This document shows positions 46,148-54,275 of a stretch of 64,000 bases of DNA, in pieces. The position numbers and the translations under genes were made by a program. The notes below the pieces were generated by a model, which saw nothing but the letters and a program-made list of their open reading frames with translations, was not told the origin of the DNA and ran no database searches. This DNA is from Paenibacillus radicis (ex Gao et al. 2016). Its GTDB lineage: Bacteria; Bacillota; Bacilli; Paenibacillales; Paenibacillaceae. The stretch lies in the NCBI RefSeq assembly GCF_014641555.1, contig NZ_BMHY01000015.1, forward strand, positions 1 through 64,000, given 5' to 3'. Positions within the stretch are counted from its first letter, which is position 1; each line of letters begins with the position of its first letter.

Positions 46148-46972
46148 CGGAGACAGCATATCGGCTGCTTTTACAAACTGAACATGTTCATTAGATTGCA
46201 TAGCGGGTATAGACTGCCGCAGCACAGCGGCGGTCTTTTTGCCTGGAACGCCAACGTGCCCGATGACTACACAATTATCATGCTGCTCTAAAAATTTGCG
46301 GACAATCCCGATCTGCTTGGAAATATGAGCTTCCGTATACACGTCATCAAGGAAGACATCATTGGACACTAAAGGTACGCCTAGCTCTTGCGTCACCTTC
46401 GGCACGACGGTCTTAAATGTAGTCCGGCTGTCTAGAAAAAACAATCCCCGTTCCTTGCATACCTGCAGGACGACACGCATCACCCGTTCGTCTGCAGTCA
46501 CTTTGGAACCCATATGATTGTTCATGCCGATCGCATGCGGCACTTCGTTAATAGCTTCTTCTACCCGTTTGCGTATTTCCGCATCGCTCATATCTGTCGT
46601 AATTGCGCCTGGTCCAAGCCAGGATTTCAGCCCTTTATTGGGCTCCATCGGCATATGGACGATTACATCATGTCCGAGCCGGTGTGCTTCCTCCGCATCC
46701 TGCTTCGTCGTTGGCATGAACGGCATGACCGCCACTGTGAACTTAATCGGCAGATTCAGCATCTCTTCCGTGCCGTTCATATTATTGCCAAAGTCATCGA
46801 TGACGATGGCTACTTGCCGGGGCTGTCCCCCCTCTGACTGTGCGGCTTTTTGATCCGGTTCAGCTTCTGCCCCTTCTGCTCCCGCCAGCCCTAAGCGGCC
46901 TCCTGCCGATAAGCTTATAGCGACAACGCCGGCTGCAAGCAGCAGGCATGTTCTTTTTATTTTCACATTCAA
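46112..46972 (-). CDS. Divergent polysaccharide deacetylase family protein
   Basis: Protein of 286 residues with a membrane-spanning signal (TCLLLAAGVVAISLSAG) and an extracytoplasmic NodB-like domain of the divergent (YibQ-type) family. Visible are VAIVIDDFGNNM (metal Asp pair), HDVIVHMPMEP, IGMNNHMGSKVTAD (metal His) and FLDSRTT. The start is TTG 46972, nine bases after AAGGGGG; the frame is open further upstream without a site. It is possibly involved in removing acyl groups from wall or exopolysaccharide. The gene ends inside the amidase gene on the other strand. Confidence 0.87.
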   Translation of the reverse strand: MNVKIKRTCLLLAAGVVAISLSAGGRLGLAGAEGAEAEPDQKAAQSEGGQPRQVAIVIDDFGNNMNGTEEMLNLPIKFTVAVMPFMPTTKQDAEEAHRLGHDVIVHMPMEPNKGLKSWLGPGAITTDMSDAEIRKRVEEAINEVPHAIGMNNHMGSKVTADERVMRVVLQVCKERGLFFLDSRTTFKTVVPKVTQELGVPLVSNDVFLDDVYTEAHISKQIGIVRKFLEQHDNCVVIGHVGVPGKKTAAVLRQSIPAMQSNEHVQFVKAADMLSPSPSDPFILPNP

Positions 46973-47116
46973 AATTAGAAACCCCCTTATCGTGTTTACG
47001 CTCCTTTCATTGTTTGTCCAATCGTGGGAAAATATGCTGAATATTTGAACTTTACGGAATGGCTTGACTTGGCTTAATGACACATGCTACCATAAGGAAC
47101 GTAATCCCAATGACAT

Positions 47117-47203
47117 GCGGTCATGGCGGAATTGGCAGACGCGCTAGATTCAGGTTCTAGTGTCAGCAATGACGTGGAGGTTCGAGTCCTCTTGACCGCA
47201 CCA
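47117..47203 (+). tRNA. tRNA-Leu (anticodon CAG)
   Basis: An 84-nt class-II tRNA plus encoded CCA. The acceptor arm GCGGTCA pairs with TGACCGC. D arm GCG/CGC, anticodon stem CTAGA/TCTAG with loop TTCAGGT (CAG at 34-36), a long variable arm, and T arm GGAGG/CCTCT with TTCGAGT are all visible. A terminator follows 16 bp later. Confidence 0.97.
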
Positions 47204-47218
47204 TACCTTACAACCAAC

Positions 47219-47265
47219 AGGTTCGTGAAGTCGCTCTTGCAGCGATTCACGGACCTTTTTTTGTT
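47219..47265 (+). terminator. Terminator after tRNA-Leu (repeat-family hairpin)
   Basis: AGGTTCGTGAAGTCGCT pairs with AGCGATTCACGGACCT (one bulge, one wobble) over CTTGC, followed by seven T. About 55 bp including flanks (47208-47262) is nearly identical to 52181-52236. Confidence 0.92.
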
Positions 47266-47278
47266 GTTTTAGTGCATC

Positions 47279-47326
47279 GTAATACATTTGTAATACTTTG
47301 CTTAGATAATTGTAAGCAGTTTATCT
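47279..47326 (+). promoter_or_regulatory. Direct repeats and promoter ahead of the Met-rich protein gene
   Basis: GTAATAC occurs at 47279-47285 and 47290-47296, exactly 11 bp apart, and a relative, GTAAGCA, lies 22 bp further at 47312. Eleven-bp phased direct repeats are typical binding sites of OmpR-class regulators. TTGCTT (47298-47303) and TTATCT (47321-47326), 17 bp apart, form a weak promoter just downstream, a position suited to activation. The adjacent response regulator is the natural candidate (inference). Confidence 0.5.
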
Positions 47327-47368
47327 TACTCTGCATTTGCAACATAACTTATATGGAGTGTGATAAAG

Positions 47369-47857
47369 ATGATTAGAGTTACAAAGAGCAAGATGTTCGT
47401 TTTGCTGGCAACACTGGTACTATCGCTGGCCTTTGCCGGAGTGGCGAGTGCGGCAGCCGCAATGCCCAAGACGATCAAGAAAGACGGTATGGAGCTTGTT
47501 CATCTCAGGCAAGCAGCAGAAATGTATGGCTACAGCGTGAAATGGGACGGCAAGGAAAATTCGGTAACATTGATGTACACAGGCAAAATGACAGAGGACA
47601 AGATGATGGATGACAAGATGACAGGCGACAACACGATGGACAACAAGATGTTGGACGACAAGATGGCGGATAATAAGATGATGGACGACAGTATGAAGCC
47701 AGCCGGACAAACGATTAAATTGTGGATCGGGTCAAAAAAGATTACGGTGGACGGTAAGAAGATTAATCTGGATGCGGCGGCTGTACTTGATCACAACAAT
47801 ACTTATGTCTCACCTGCATTGGTCACGAAATATATGAAACCGGCTTCTAATATGTAA
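47369..47857 (+). CDS. Secreted copper-amine-oxidase-N-like protein with a Met-rich insert
   Basis: Protein of 162 residues with a signal peptide (cleavage near ASA, 26-28). The mature chain is a copper amine oxidase N-terminal-like domain of about 90 residues (KTIKKDGMELVHLRQAAEMYGYSVKWD...; IKLWIGSKKITVDGKK...). It is split near residue 70 by an insert (69-109) with Met at 69, 74, 79, 80, 84, 90, 94, 99, 104, 105 and 109, spaced about five residues with Asp, Asn and Lys between. Sixteen of about 134 mature residues are Met. ATG 47369 is preferred to GTG 47360 because GGAG lies 10 nt upstream. No terminator separates it from the response-regulator gene 82 bp on. It is possibly a metal-binding or oxidant-scavenging protein. 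Confidence 0.8.
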   Translation: MIRVTKSKMFVLLATLVLSLAFAGVASAAAAMPKTIKKDGMELVHLRQAAEMYGYSVKWDGKENSVTLMYTGKMTEDKMMDDKMTGDNTMDNKMLDDKMADNKMMDDSMKPAGQTIKLWIGSKKITVDGKKINLDAAAVLDHNNTYVSPALVTKYMKPASNM

Positions 47858-47939
47858 TGCGTATACAGCCGGGTTGAGCAGCCTTTTTATGGTATGATCG
47901 ATTTTATAGATCTTCAATGAACGTTAGGGGTGGGGCGGA

Positions 47940-48647
47940 ATGAACGAGCGCGTACTGGTCGCTGATGACGATGCGAATATTACCGATGTATGCCGCAGAT
48001 ATCTGGAACGGGAAGGCTATTTCGTCTTGACTGCGAGAGACGGCTTGGAAGCACTGGAGCTATGGTCGAGTCAACGTCCCGACTTAATCGTGCTCGATCT
48101 CATGATGCCCCGCAAAGACGGCTGGCAAGTGTGCAAGGAAATCCGGCAAACCGAGGATATTCCGATCATCATGCTCACCGCACGCGGAGAAGAACAGGAT
48201 CGGCTGATGGGGCTGACATTGGGCGCAGATGATTATCTGACGAAGCCCTTCAGTCCAAGAGAGCTCGTCCTTCGCGTAAGGAATATTCTGCGTAGAGTCC
48301 GGCACATACAGCCTGCCCCCAGCGCTGCTTCTGATCACACGATCAAATACGATGACATTACCATTCATGTTGGCAAACGCAAAGTGGAAGTAAGCGGTCA
48401 GGTGATTGACTTGACGGTTACAGAGTTTGAGATGCTGCATTTGCTGGCGAGTCATCCGGATCAAGTCTTCTCCCGGAATCAGATTCTGAGCAAGCTGTGG
48501 GATTTCAGCTATGAAGGAGATACAACCACAGTGACCGTGCACATTCGCAGATTGAGAGAAAAAATCGAGCCGAATCCTTCGGAACCTAAATATATCAAGA
48601 CGGTCTGGGGTATTGGCTATAAGTTTGCGGGTGAAGCAAGCCGATGA
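47940..48647 (+). CDS. OmpR-family response regulator
   Basis: Protein of 235 residues. The receiver domain (1-120) has acidic pocket D9-D11, phospho-acceptor D53 in IVLDLMMPRKDG, Thr in MLTARGEE and Lys in TKPFSPREL. The C-terminal winged helix (about 135-230) shows VIDLTVTEFEMLHLLASHP and RRLREKIEPNPSEPKYIKTVWGIGYKF. The first gene of a pair with the kinase (ATGA overlap). It is likely to control the downstream ccdA-trx-msrAB genes and perhaps the Met-rich gene through the direct repeats at 47279. Confidence 0.93.
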   Translation: MNERVLVADDDANITDVCRRYLEREGYFVLTARDGLEALELWSSQRPDLIVLDLMMPRKDGWQVCKEIRQTEDIPIIMLTARGEEQDRLMGLTLGADDYLTKPFSPRELVLRVRNILRRVRHIQPAPSAASDHTIKYDDITIHVGKRKVEVSGQVIDLTVTEFEMLHLLASHPDQVFSRNQILSKLWDFSYEGDTTTVTVHIRRLREKIEPNPSEPKYIKTVWGIGYKFAGEASR

Positions 48648-49735
48648 AATTAAGGACGAATTTATTGCTGGCCAACCTTACAGGCATGGGCGTATTGTTA
48701 ATCTGTTTATTTGTCAGCTACTCCAAAATGCTGCTAACGATCGAACAGCTCTACTGGCTATCTAGCATTACGGCTGGAACAGGCCTGCTCTCTTTCATCC
48801 TGCAGCATTTGCTGACACGCCCTTTGGAGAAATCAATTTCGCGGATCACACAGCAGACCAAAAAAATTGCCGAAGGCGATTTCCATACAGAAGTCCCCTC
48901 CATTGGCCCGCTGGAATATAAAATTCTAGCCCAACAATTCAACGAGATGAGCCATAAATTAAAGGAAAGCTTTGATCATCTGTACAGCTCCGAATCCGCG
49001 CGGCGAGAATTGATTGCAAATGTCTCTCATGATCTTCGGACACCACTGGCATCCATTCAATCATTCGTAGAAGCGCTGGAGGACGACGTCATTGAGGATA
49101 AGGAAACGTTTCAGCGTTATCTGCATACGATTCGGCTGGAAACGAGGCGGCTAGGCGGTCTCATTCATGATTTGTTCGAGCTTTCCAGCATGGAAGCTAA
49201 AGCAGAAATATTCGACCCGCAGCCTTATCATACGGATGAGCTTCTAATCAGCACCTTAGAAAGCTTCTCTCTGCATCTGAAGGAGAAGCAGCTTAAGATT
49301 GAGATAGAGATGCCCGATAGATTGCCTGCTGCCCTTATGATGCCCGCTCAAATCAAGCGGGTCCTGTCCAATCTGCTGCAAAATGCCATTCAATATTCGC
49401 CTACAGGAGGGAAGATCACGTTATCCGCCTCCGAACAGGATGATTCCTTTTTGAAAATCTCCGTCACTGATAAAGGCGAAGGTATCGACGGAGCGGACAT
49501 TTCCCGCATATTTGAACGGTTTTACCGGGCGGACAAATCTCGAAGTAAAAGCAGCGGCGGCTCCGGCCTGGGGCTGGCTATCGCCAAATCCATCGTCGAG
49601 CTTCATGGCGGCGAAATCGGCGTGCACAGCTCTAAGGGAACAGGAAGCTGCTTCTGGTTTACGCTGCCGATCTATGCAAGCGGCAAAACCTCTGCCGGTC
49701 AGCCCCACTCTTCATCCCGTAATACCAAGCTATAA
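48644..49735 (+). CDS. Intramembrane-sensing histidine kinase
   Basis: Kinase of 363 residues. Two membrane helices (about 7-29 and 37-57) are joined by only about eight extracytoplasmic residues. A HAMP linker follows, then the HisKA box ELIANVSHDLRTPLAS with phospho-acceptor His129, and the ATPase domain with NLLQNAIQYSP, DKGEGI, FERFYRADKSR and GSGLGLAIAK. With almost no outer domain it probably senses inside the membrane or through a partner protein, as BceS/LiaS-type kinases do. Redox context suggests an oxidative signal (inference). It is 18 bp before ccdA. Confidence 0.92.
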   Translation: MKLRTNLLLANLTGMGVLLICLFVSYSKMLLTIEQLYWLSSITAGTGLLSFILQHLLTRPLEKSISRITQQTKKIAEGDFHTEVPSIGPLEYKILAQQFNEMSHKLKESFDHLYSSESARRELIANVSHDLRTPLASIQSFVEALEDDVIEDKETFQRYLHTIRLETRRLGGLIHDLFELSSMEAKAEIFDPQPYHTDELLISTLESFSLHLKEKQLKIEIEMPDRLPAALMMPAQIKRVLSNLLQNAIQYSPTGGKITLSASEQDDSFLKISVTDKGEGIDGADISRIFERFYRADKSRSKSSGGSGLGLAIAKSIVELHGGEIGVHSSKGTGSCFWFTLPIYASGKTSAGQPHSSSRNTKL

Positions 49736-49753
49736 TATCAGGTGGTGATTGAA

Positions 49754-50470
49754 TTGGCAGGCGATCCATTATTTCTCTTCGGCGTTTTTGCCGCAGGGCT
49801 CTTATCGTTTTTTGCACCATGTATTTTGCCGCTGCTACCCGTGTATGTTGCCTACTTATCGGGAACCGGCGCGAGCAGCGCGAACTCAGAGACGACTAAT
49901 TCCGGCTCTTTTCGGCTTCGGCCTAGACTCATCATAAGGACACTGTTGTTTGTCCTTGGGTTATCTACCGTATTCATCTTCCTCGGTTTTGGCTTCGGGA
50001 CGATCGGCACCGTCATTACAAGCTCCCGATTCATTGCGGTATGCGGAGCCATCGTTATCCTGTTCGGGATATACCAGACGGGATGGATTAAGCTTTCTTT
50101 TCTGGAACGAGAAAAGAAAATATCCAGTGATCGCATCACTAAAAAGGGATATATCGGCGCTTTTCTGCTAGGGCTGACCTTCAGCTTCGGATGGACGCCG
50201 TGCATCGGTCCCGTGCTGGCGGCTATTCTCAGTATCGCAGCTGGCGAAGGCTCTCCAGCTTACGGCGGCTTCCTGATGCTCATCTATACGCTGGGACTGG
50301 CGATTCCCTTTTTGCTGATGTCTGTTTTTTCAGATTTTATTCTCACACGGATCAGACGGTTGTATAAATTTATGGGGGTCATTAAGGTCGTGTCCGGCTG
50401 TATTCTCATCCTGATGGGAATTTTGCTTATGACGGACCAGCTCAACACAATTGTCGTATGGTTTCAGTAA
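49754..50470 (+). CDS. ccdA: Thiol-disulfide transmembrane reductase CcdA
   Basis: Membrane protein of 238 residues with six hydrophobic helices. The two redox-active cysteines stand in the conserved proline-flanked motifs FAPCILPLLPVY (Cys23) and GWTPCIGPVLAAI (Cys150). CcdA passes electrons from cytoplasmic thioredoxin to thioredoxin-like proteins outside. The start is taken as TTG 49754, eight bases after AGGTGG; GTG 49742 and 49745 are in frame. The next genes encode a thioredoxin lipoprotein and an MsrAB lipoprotein, so its job here is most likely methionine-sulfoxide repair rather than cytochrome c assembly alone. Confidence 0.92.
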   Translation: MAGDPLFLFGVFAAGLLSFFAPCILPLLPVYVAYLSGTGASSANSETTNSGSFRLRPRLIIRTLLFVLGLSTVFIFLGFGFGTIGTVITSSRFIAVCGAIVILFGIYQTGWIKLSFLEREKKISSDRITKKGYIGAFLLGLTFSFGWTPCIGPVLAAILSIAAGEGSPAYGGFLMLIYTLGLAIPFLLMSVFSDFILTRIRRLYKFMGVIKVVSGCILILMGILLMTDQLNTIVVWFQ

Positions 50471-50489
50471 ACGACTGGGGGTATGAAAT

Positions 50490-51053
50490 ATGAAGATCGC
50501 AAAACAGCTAGTCAAATTTATACTGATAGCAGGCGTTCTCCTTACGGTTTTGGCCGCTTGCGGCGCTAACACCAAGGAAACCATGCAAGATTCTACTACA
50601 GGTACTGTGGATAACAGTAAAATCATGAACAAGGGTACAGCCGCTCCTTCGTTCTCCTTAAGCGATCTGAACGGGAATGAAATTCAGCTTGCCGATCTCA
50701 AGGGCCAGAAGGTTTACGTGAAATATTGGGCTTCCTGGTGCTCCATTTGTCTGGCGGGACTAGAAGACTTAAATACGCTGGCCGGTCAAAACAATAATTT
50801 TCACGTGATTACGATCGTCACACCGAATTATAAAGGCGAGAAATCCAAGCAGGATTTTACGGAATGGTTTCCGAAGCAGCCCTATCCTAATATCACGGTG
50901 TTGTTTGACGAGGACGGCGTTTGGGCGAAGAAATTCGGTTTAAGAGGTTATCCGAGTTCCTATTATATCGGTTCAGACGGCATTCTGGTCAAATCATCCC
51001 CCGGCCATGCCTCCAATGACACGATCATGGAGACATTCAAGGAAATAATGTGA
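50490..51053 (+). CDS. Thioredoxin-fold lipoprotein (TlpA/Etrx type)
   Basis: Lipoprotein of 187 residues with lipobox LAAC (Cys24), a short Thr/Asp linker and a thioredoxin domain from about residue 50. The active site is WASWCSIC (Cys84, Cys87) and the cis-proline is in RGYPSSYYI. Extracytoplasmic proteins of this type carry electrons from CcdA to client reductases, as Etrx1/2 do in pneumococcus. It lies 19 bp after ccdA and just before msrAB, so the client is very probably MsrAB. GGGGG lies eight bases before the start. Confidence 0.93.
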   Translation: MKIAKQLVKFILIAGVLLTVLAACGANTKETMQDSTTGTVDNSKIMNKGTAAPSFSLSDLNGNEIQLADLKGQKVYVKYWASWCSICLAGLEDLNTLAGQNNNFHVITIVTPNYKGEKSKQDFTEWFPKQPYPNITVLFDEDGVWAKKFGLRGYPSSYYIGSDGILVKSSPGHASNDTIMETFKEIM

Positions 51054-51064
51054 GGAGGATGTCT

Positions 51065-52162
51065 ATGAGAAACGTTACATTAGCCGTATTTCTAGCTGCG
51101 ATCGTTCTAGTGCTGTCCGCCTGTGGAGCCATCAGTACCGACCATACCCGGCAGGATGCAAAGACAGCAACGACGGCCAAAGTCAACAAACCCGCTCCAA
51201 TTCCCGATTCCGAGCTGCGGGACTTGTACTTAGCCGGCGGCTGCTTCTGGGGTGTGGAGGCATATATGTCCCGCATCAATGGTGTTTATGACGTAACCTC
51301 AGGATATGCGAACGGAGAGGGTGAAAACCCGACGTATAAAGATGTGATCCGAGGAGATCGCGGCTTCGCCGAAACCGTTCATGTGAAATACGATCCGAAG
51401 CAAGTTACGCTGCAGAAGCTGCTTGCCGATTACTTCCGCGTAATCGACCCGACTAGCATGAATAAGCAAGGGAATGACCAAGGCGTTCAGTACCGGACAG
51501 GGATTTACTATACGAATGCCGAAGATGCAGAGGTCATTCAACAAGCTGTAACTGAGGAGCAAGAAAAGTACAGTAAGCCGATTGTCACCGAGGTATTGCC
51601 TTTGCAGAACTACTATCTGGCAGAAGAGTATCATCAAGATTATTTAGAAAAAAATCCGAATGGATATTGCCACATCGATCTAAGCATTCTGGATGATCAG
51701 GAGATCGTGATCGATCCCTTGCAGTATCCGAGACCAACCGACGAACAATTAAAGATGAAGTTAACGGAAGCTCAGTATGCGGTAGCTGTCAACAATGACA
51801 CGGAACACGCATTCACTAATGAGTATTGGGATAATGAGGAACCCGGCATTTATGTAGATGTAGCGACCGGAGAGCCTCTCTTCTCCAGCCGGGATAAGTA
51901 TGATTCCGGTTGCGGGTGGCCGAGCTTCACGAAGCCAATCATCGCGGAAGTTGTTACCTATCATGAGGATACGAGCTTCGGGATGGTTCGAACAGAGGTG
52001 CGAAGCCGGGCAGGCGACATTCATCTCGGTCATGTGTTCGACGACGGACCCGCAGATCGCGGAGGCAAACGTTATTGCATCAATAGCGCATCTATTCAAT
52101 TCATCCCGGCCGACCAAATGGATAAGGAGCATTACGGCTACTTGATATCTGCGGTGGAATAA
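51065..52162 (+). CDS. msrAB: MsrA-MsrB fusion lipoprotein (methionine sulfoxide reductase)
   Basis: Protein of 365 residues, exported and lipid-anchored (lipobox LSAC, Cys20). The MsrA domain starts LYLAGGCFWGVEAYM (catalytic Cys60), which reduces Met-S-oxide. The MsrB domain (about 215-345) has SGCGWPSFTKPI, HLGHVFDDGP and RYCINSASIQF (catalytic Cys338), which reduces Met-R-oxide. The two CxxC zinc sites of many MsrBs are absent. The start is ATG 51065, six bases after GAGGAGG, which lies at the end of the thioredoxin gene; GTG 51050 would overlap it. It repairs oxidised methionines in proteins outside the cell membrane. Confidence 0.95.
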   Translation: MRNVTLAVFLAAIVLVLSACGAISTDHTRQDAKTATTAKVNKPAPIPDSELRDLYLAGGCFWGVEAYMSRINGVYDVTSGYANGEGENPTYKDVIRGDRGFAETVHVKYDPKQVTLQKLLADYFRVIDPTSMNKQGNDQGVQYRTGIYYTNAEDAEVIQQAVTEEQEKYSKPIVTEVLPLQNYYLAEEYHQDYLEKNPNGYCHIDLSILDDQEIVIDPLQYPRPTDEQLKMKLTEAQYAVAVNNDTEHAFTNEYWDNEEPGIYVDVATGEPLFSSRDKYDSGCGWPSFTKPIIAEVVTYHEDTSFGMVRTEVRSRAGDIHLGHVFDDGPADRGGKRYCINSASIQFIPADQMDKEHYGYLISAVE

Positions 52163-52192
52163 ATGAAGCTGAACGCTAGCTTTACAACAAAC

Positions 52193-52236
52193 AGGTCCGT
52201 GAAGTCGCTCATGCAGCGATTCACGGACCTGTTTTT
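52193..52236. terminator. Terminator between msrAB and the iron/haem permease (repeat-family hairpin)
   Basis: AGGTCCGTGAAGTCGCT pairs with AGCGATTCACGGACCT over a five-base loop, then GTTTTT on plus. It is almost identical to the hairpin after tRNA-Leu at 47219-47265, including about ten bases of upstream flank. Confidence 0.9.
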
Positions 52237-52247
52237 AGTTTCACTCT

Positions 52248-53270
52248 TTAAACGCGAGACCCCTTCTTTCTTAATAAATAGATAAAGAACGGAGCGCCGA
52301 TCGCTCCAGTCAAAATGCCGACTGGCAGTTCAATCGGAGCAAAAATAATTCTGGACAAGGTATCGAAGATCGTCATAACGGAAATTCCGATTAAAGCCGA
52401 TGCAGGCAGCAGCAGCCGATAATCGTGGCCAAACAGCATCCGGGTCACATGCGGAACAATCATGCCTACAAACCCAAGCAGTCCCACAACGCTCACGGCG
52501 CTGGCTGACAATAATGCCGCCACGGCTATTACGAGAACCCTCGCAGCTTCCACGTTGAGTCCCAGGCCTTTCGCATTCTGCTCATCCAATGCTAAAATGT
52601 TCATCCGCCTCGCGAGCAGGAGCGCGCTTATGCCGCCAATGACTGTATAGGGCAGAAGCTGCTGAAAGTGCGGCCAGGTTTTTGCCGAGAGTCCTCCTAC
52701 CAGAAACAATAAAGCGCCGTCAACCCGGTCACTGTAAAAGACGAGCATCGCGGATATGCCCGATCCGAAAAATGCCGAAACGGCGACTCCCGCTAATATA
52801 AGCCGGACGGGCTGAATGCCGTTTTTCCAAGCTAATGCATAGACCAATCCCGCTGCGATTAACGCCCCGATAAATGCAGCGGGTGTCATCAAATAGCTGT
52901 ACGCTGGAAAAAGAACAATCATAGCGATGCCGGTTAGGCCCGCTCCTGATGAAACTCCAATAATATGAGGATCAGCCATCGGGTTTCTCATAACGCCCTG
53001 CAGCAATGCGCCAGCCAGAGCCAGATGGATGCCGACAAGCGCAGCTACTAATGTTCTTGGGAAACGTACATTCCAAATAATATCGTGAGTGCCGCCCGTT
53101 TCCGCCCCTCGAAACACGCCGATAATATCAAGCACATGAATGGAGACCGCTCCTTGAACCAAGCTGAATAAAACACCAGCCAGAGCAAGCAAGAAGATGG
53201 CAATGAAAGCGACAGTCCGGGAAGGTACGGGAAGCCTTCCACTTCTTTGCGCGTTAGTTTTCAAATGCAT
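52248..53270 (-). CDS. FecCD-family ABC permease (iron-siderophore/haem/cobalamin type)
   Basis: Membrane permease of 340 residues, about ten helices. Family hallmarks are WNVRFPRTLVAALVGIHLALAGALLQGVMRNPMADPHIIGVSSGAGL (near 45-95) and GLLGFVGMIVPHVTRMLFGHDYRLLLP (near 265-290). The start overlaps the binding-protein gene by 17 bp, so they are coupled. No ATPase gene is adjacent; it must borrow one encoded elsewhere. Confidence 0.92.
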   Translation of the reverse strand: MHLKTNAQRSGRLPVPSRTVAFIAIFLLALAGVLFSLVQGAVSIHVLDIIGVFRGAETGGTHDIIWNVRFPRTLVAALVGIHLALAGALLQGVMRNPMADPHIIGVSSGAGLTGIAMIVLFPAYSYLMTPAAFIGALIAAGLVYALAWKNGIQPVRLILAGVAVSAFFGSGISAMLVFYSDRVDGALLFLVGGLSAKTWPHFQQLLPYTVIGGISALLLARRMNILALDEQNAKGLGLNVEAARVLVIAVAALLSASAVSVVGLLGFVGMIVPHVTRMLFGHDYRLLLPASALIGISVMTIFDTLSRIIFAPIELPVGILTGAIGAPFFIYLLRKKGSRV

Positions 53271-54252
53271 CCGGGTATACCAAATGTGCTAGATAAGAAA
53301 ACGGCCGGTCCATGTCCAGCCCCGGATTATTGACAAAGTCAGCTGGCAAAAACGACAGCTTGCCTTCCTTAACAGCACGGAGAGAGGACCACGCCGGATT
53401 TTTCTCCATATCCTCCTTAAGCCGCTCCTTCCCCTCTTCCTCTGTACCGTGTACGACAAGAAAAATATAGTCCGGATCTGCAGCAATTAAAGATTCAATA
53501 CTGTAAGGCACTGAGCCTGGATGGTCGCCTGCCGGCATATCATCCGCTATATTTCTAAGCTTTAAACGGTCCGCTATATCCAGAGTCAGCGTTCCGCTTT
53601 TTTGTATCGACACCCCCATTGGCATGATCGTTATTGCGGCAAATGATACTGGTTGATTCGGCACTTTTTCAACAATAGCCTGTATTCGGCTCTGCATTTC
53701 CTTAACTGCTTGTTCCGTCTCCTTTTCTTTGCCCAGCAGCTGTCCAAACAGTATCCCAGTCTCTATAACCTTGTCATAGCTGTCTATTTTCGTTAAAGCT
53801 AGCGGAATGCCGCTGGCAGCCAATGATTTTCTAAGCCCCGCATGGAAAAAAGCTTGCCCAATGACCAAATCGGGCTTTAACGCGATCACTTTCTCCAAGC
53901 TGACGGCTTGAATTTCCCCTACCATATCAACCGTCTTTGCTCCCTCCGGCAGTTCTGTTCCGGGTGCGGTTGCCAATCCAACTGCTGTGCCGCCAAGCTG
54001 ATCAAACAACGCCATAGCTTCCGTATTCAATAAAACGATACGTTCCGGCTTACGCTTCAATGTTACTTGTTCACCGGAAGCATCTTTGAAAGTGAGATAT
54101 GGCGGCGGCTGCCCTTGCTCATCCTTGTTTGGAGATGCCGTGCTAGCCCCCGATTGACCTGAGTTCGCGGTGGTGCTGGAGGAACAGGCTGATAAGATCA
54201 CAAGAATGCACATACCCGCCAACCAGAGAAACCATCTTTTATTTGGATTCAA
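53254..54252 (-). CDS. Iron-chelate/haem-type ABC binding lipoprotein
   Basis: Lipoprotein of 332 residues with lipobox LSAC near residue 20. The class-III helical-backbone binding fold is indicated by PERIVLLNTEAMALFDQLGGTAVGLA, a glutamate in MVGEIQAVSLEKVIALKPDLVIG and the late segment NPAWSSLRAVKEGKLSFLPADF. The TTG start has AAGGAGG eight bases upstream. It follows the cytochrome c gene by 23 bp. The ligand (ferric siderophore, haem or cobalamin) cannot be told from sequence. Confidence 0.9.
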   Translation of the reverse strand: MNPNKRWFLWLAGMCILVILSACSSSTTANSGQSGASTASPNKDEQGQPPPYLTFKDASGEQVTLKRKPERIVLLNTEAMALFDQLGGTAVGLATAPGTELPEGAKTVDMVGEIQAVSLEKVIALKPDLVIGQAFFHAGLRKSLAASGIPLALTKIDSYDKVIETGILFGQLLGKEKETEQAVKEMQSRIQAIVEKVPNQPVSFAAITIMPMGVSIQKSGTLTLDIADRLKLRNIADDMPAGDHPGSVPYSIESLIAADPDYIFLVVHGTEEEGKERLKEDMEKNPAWSSLRAVKEGKLSFLPADFVNNPGLDMDRPFSYLAHLVYPDAFEN

Positions 54253-54275
54253 TCTTACAGCCTCCTTATCACTTT

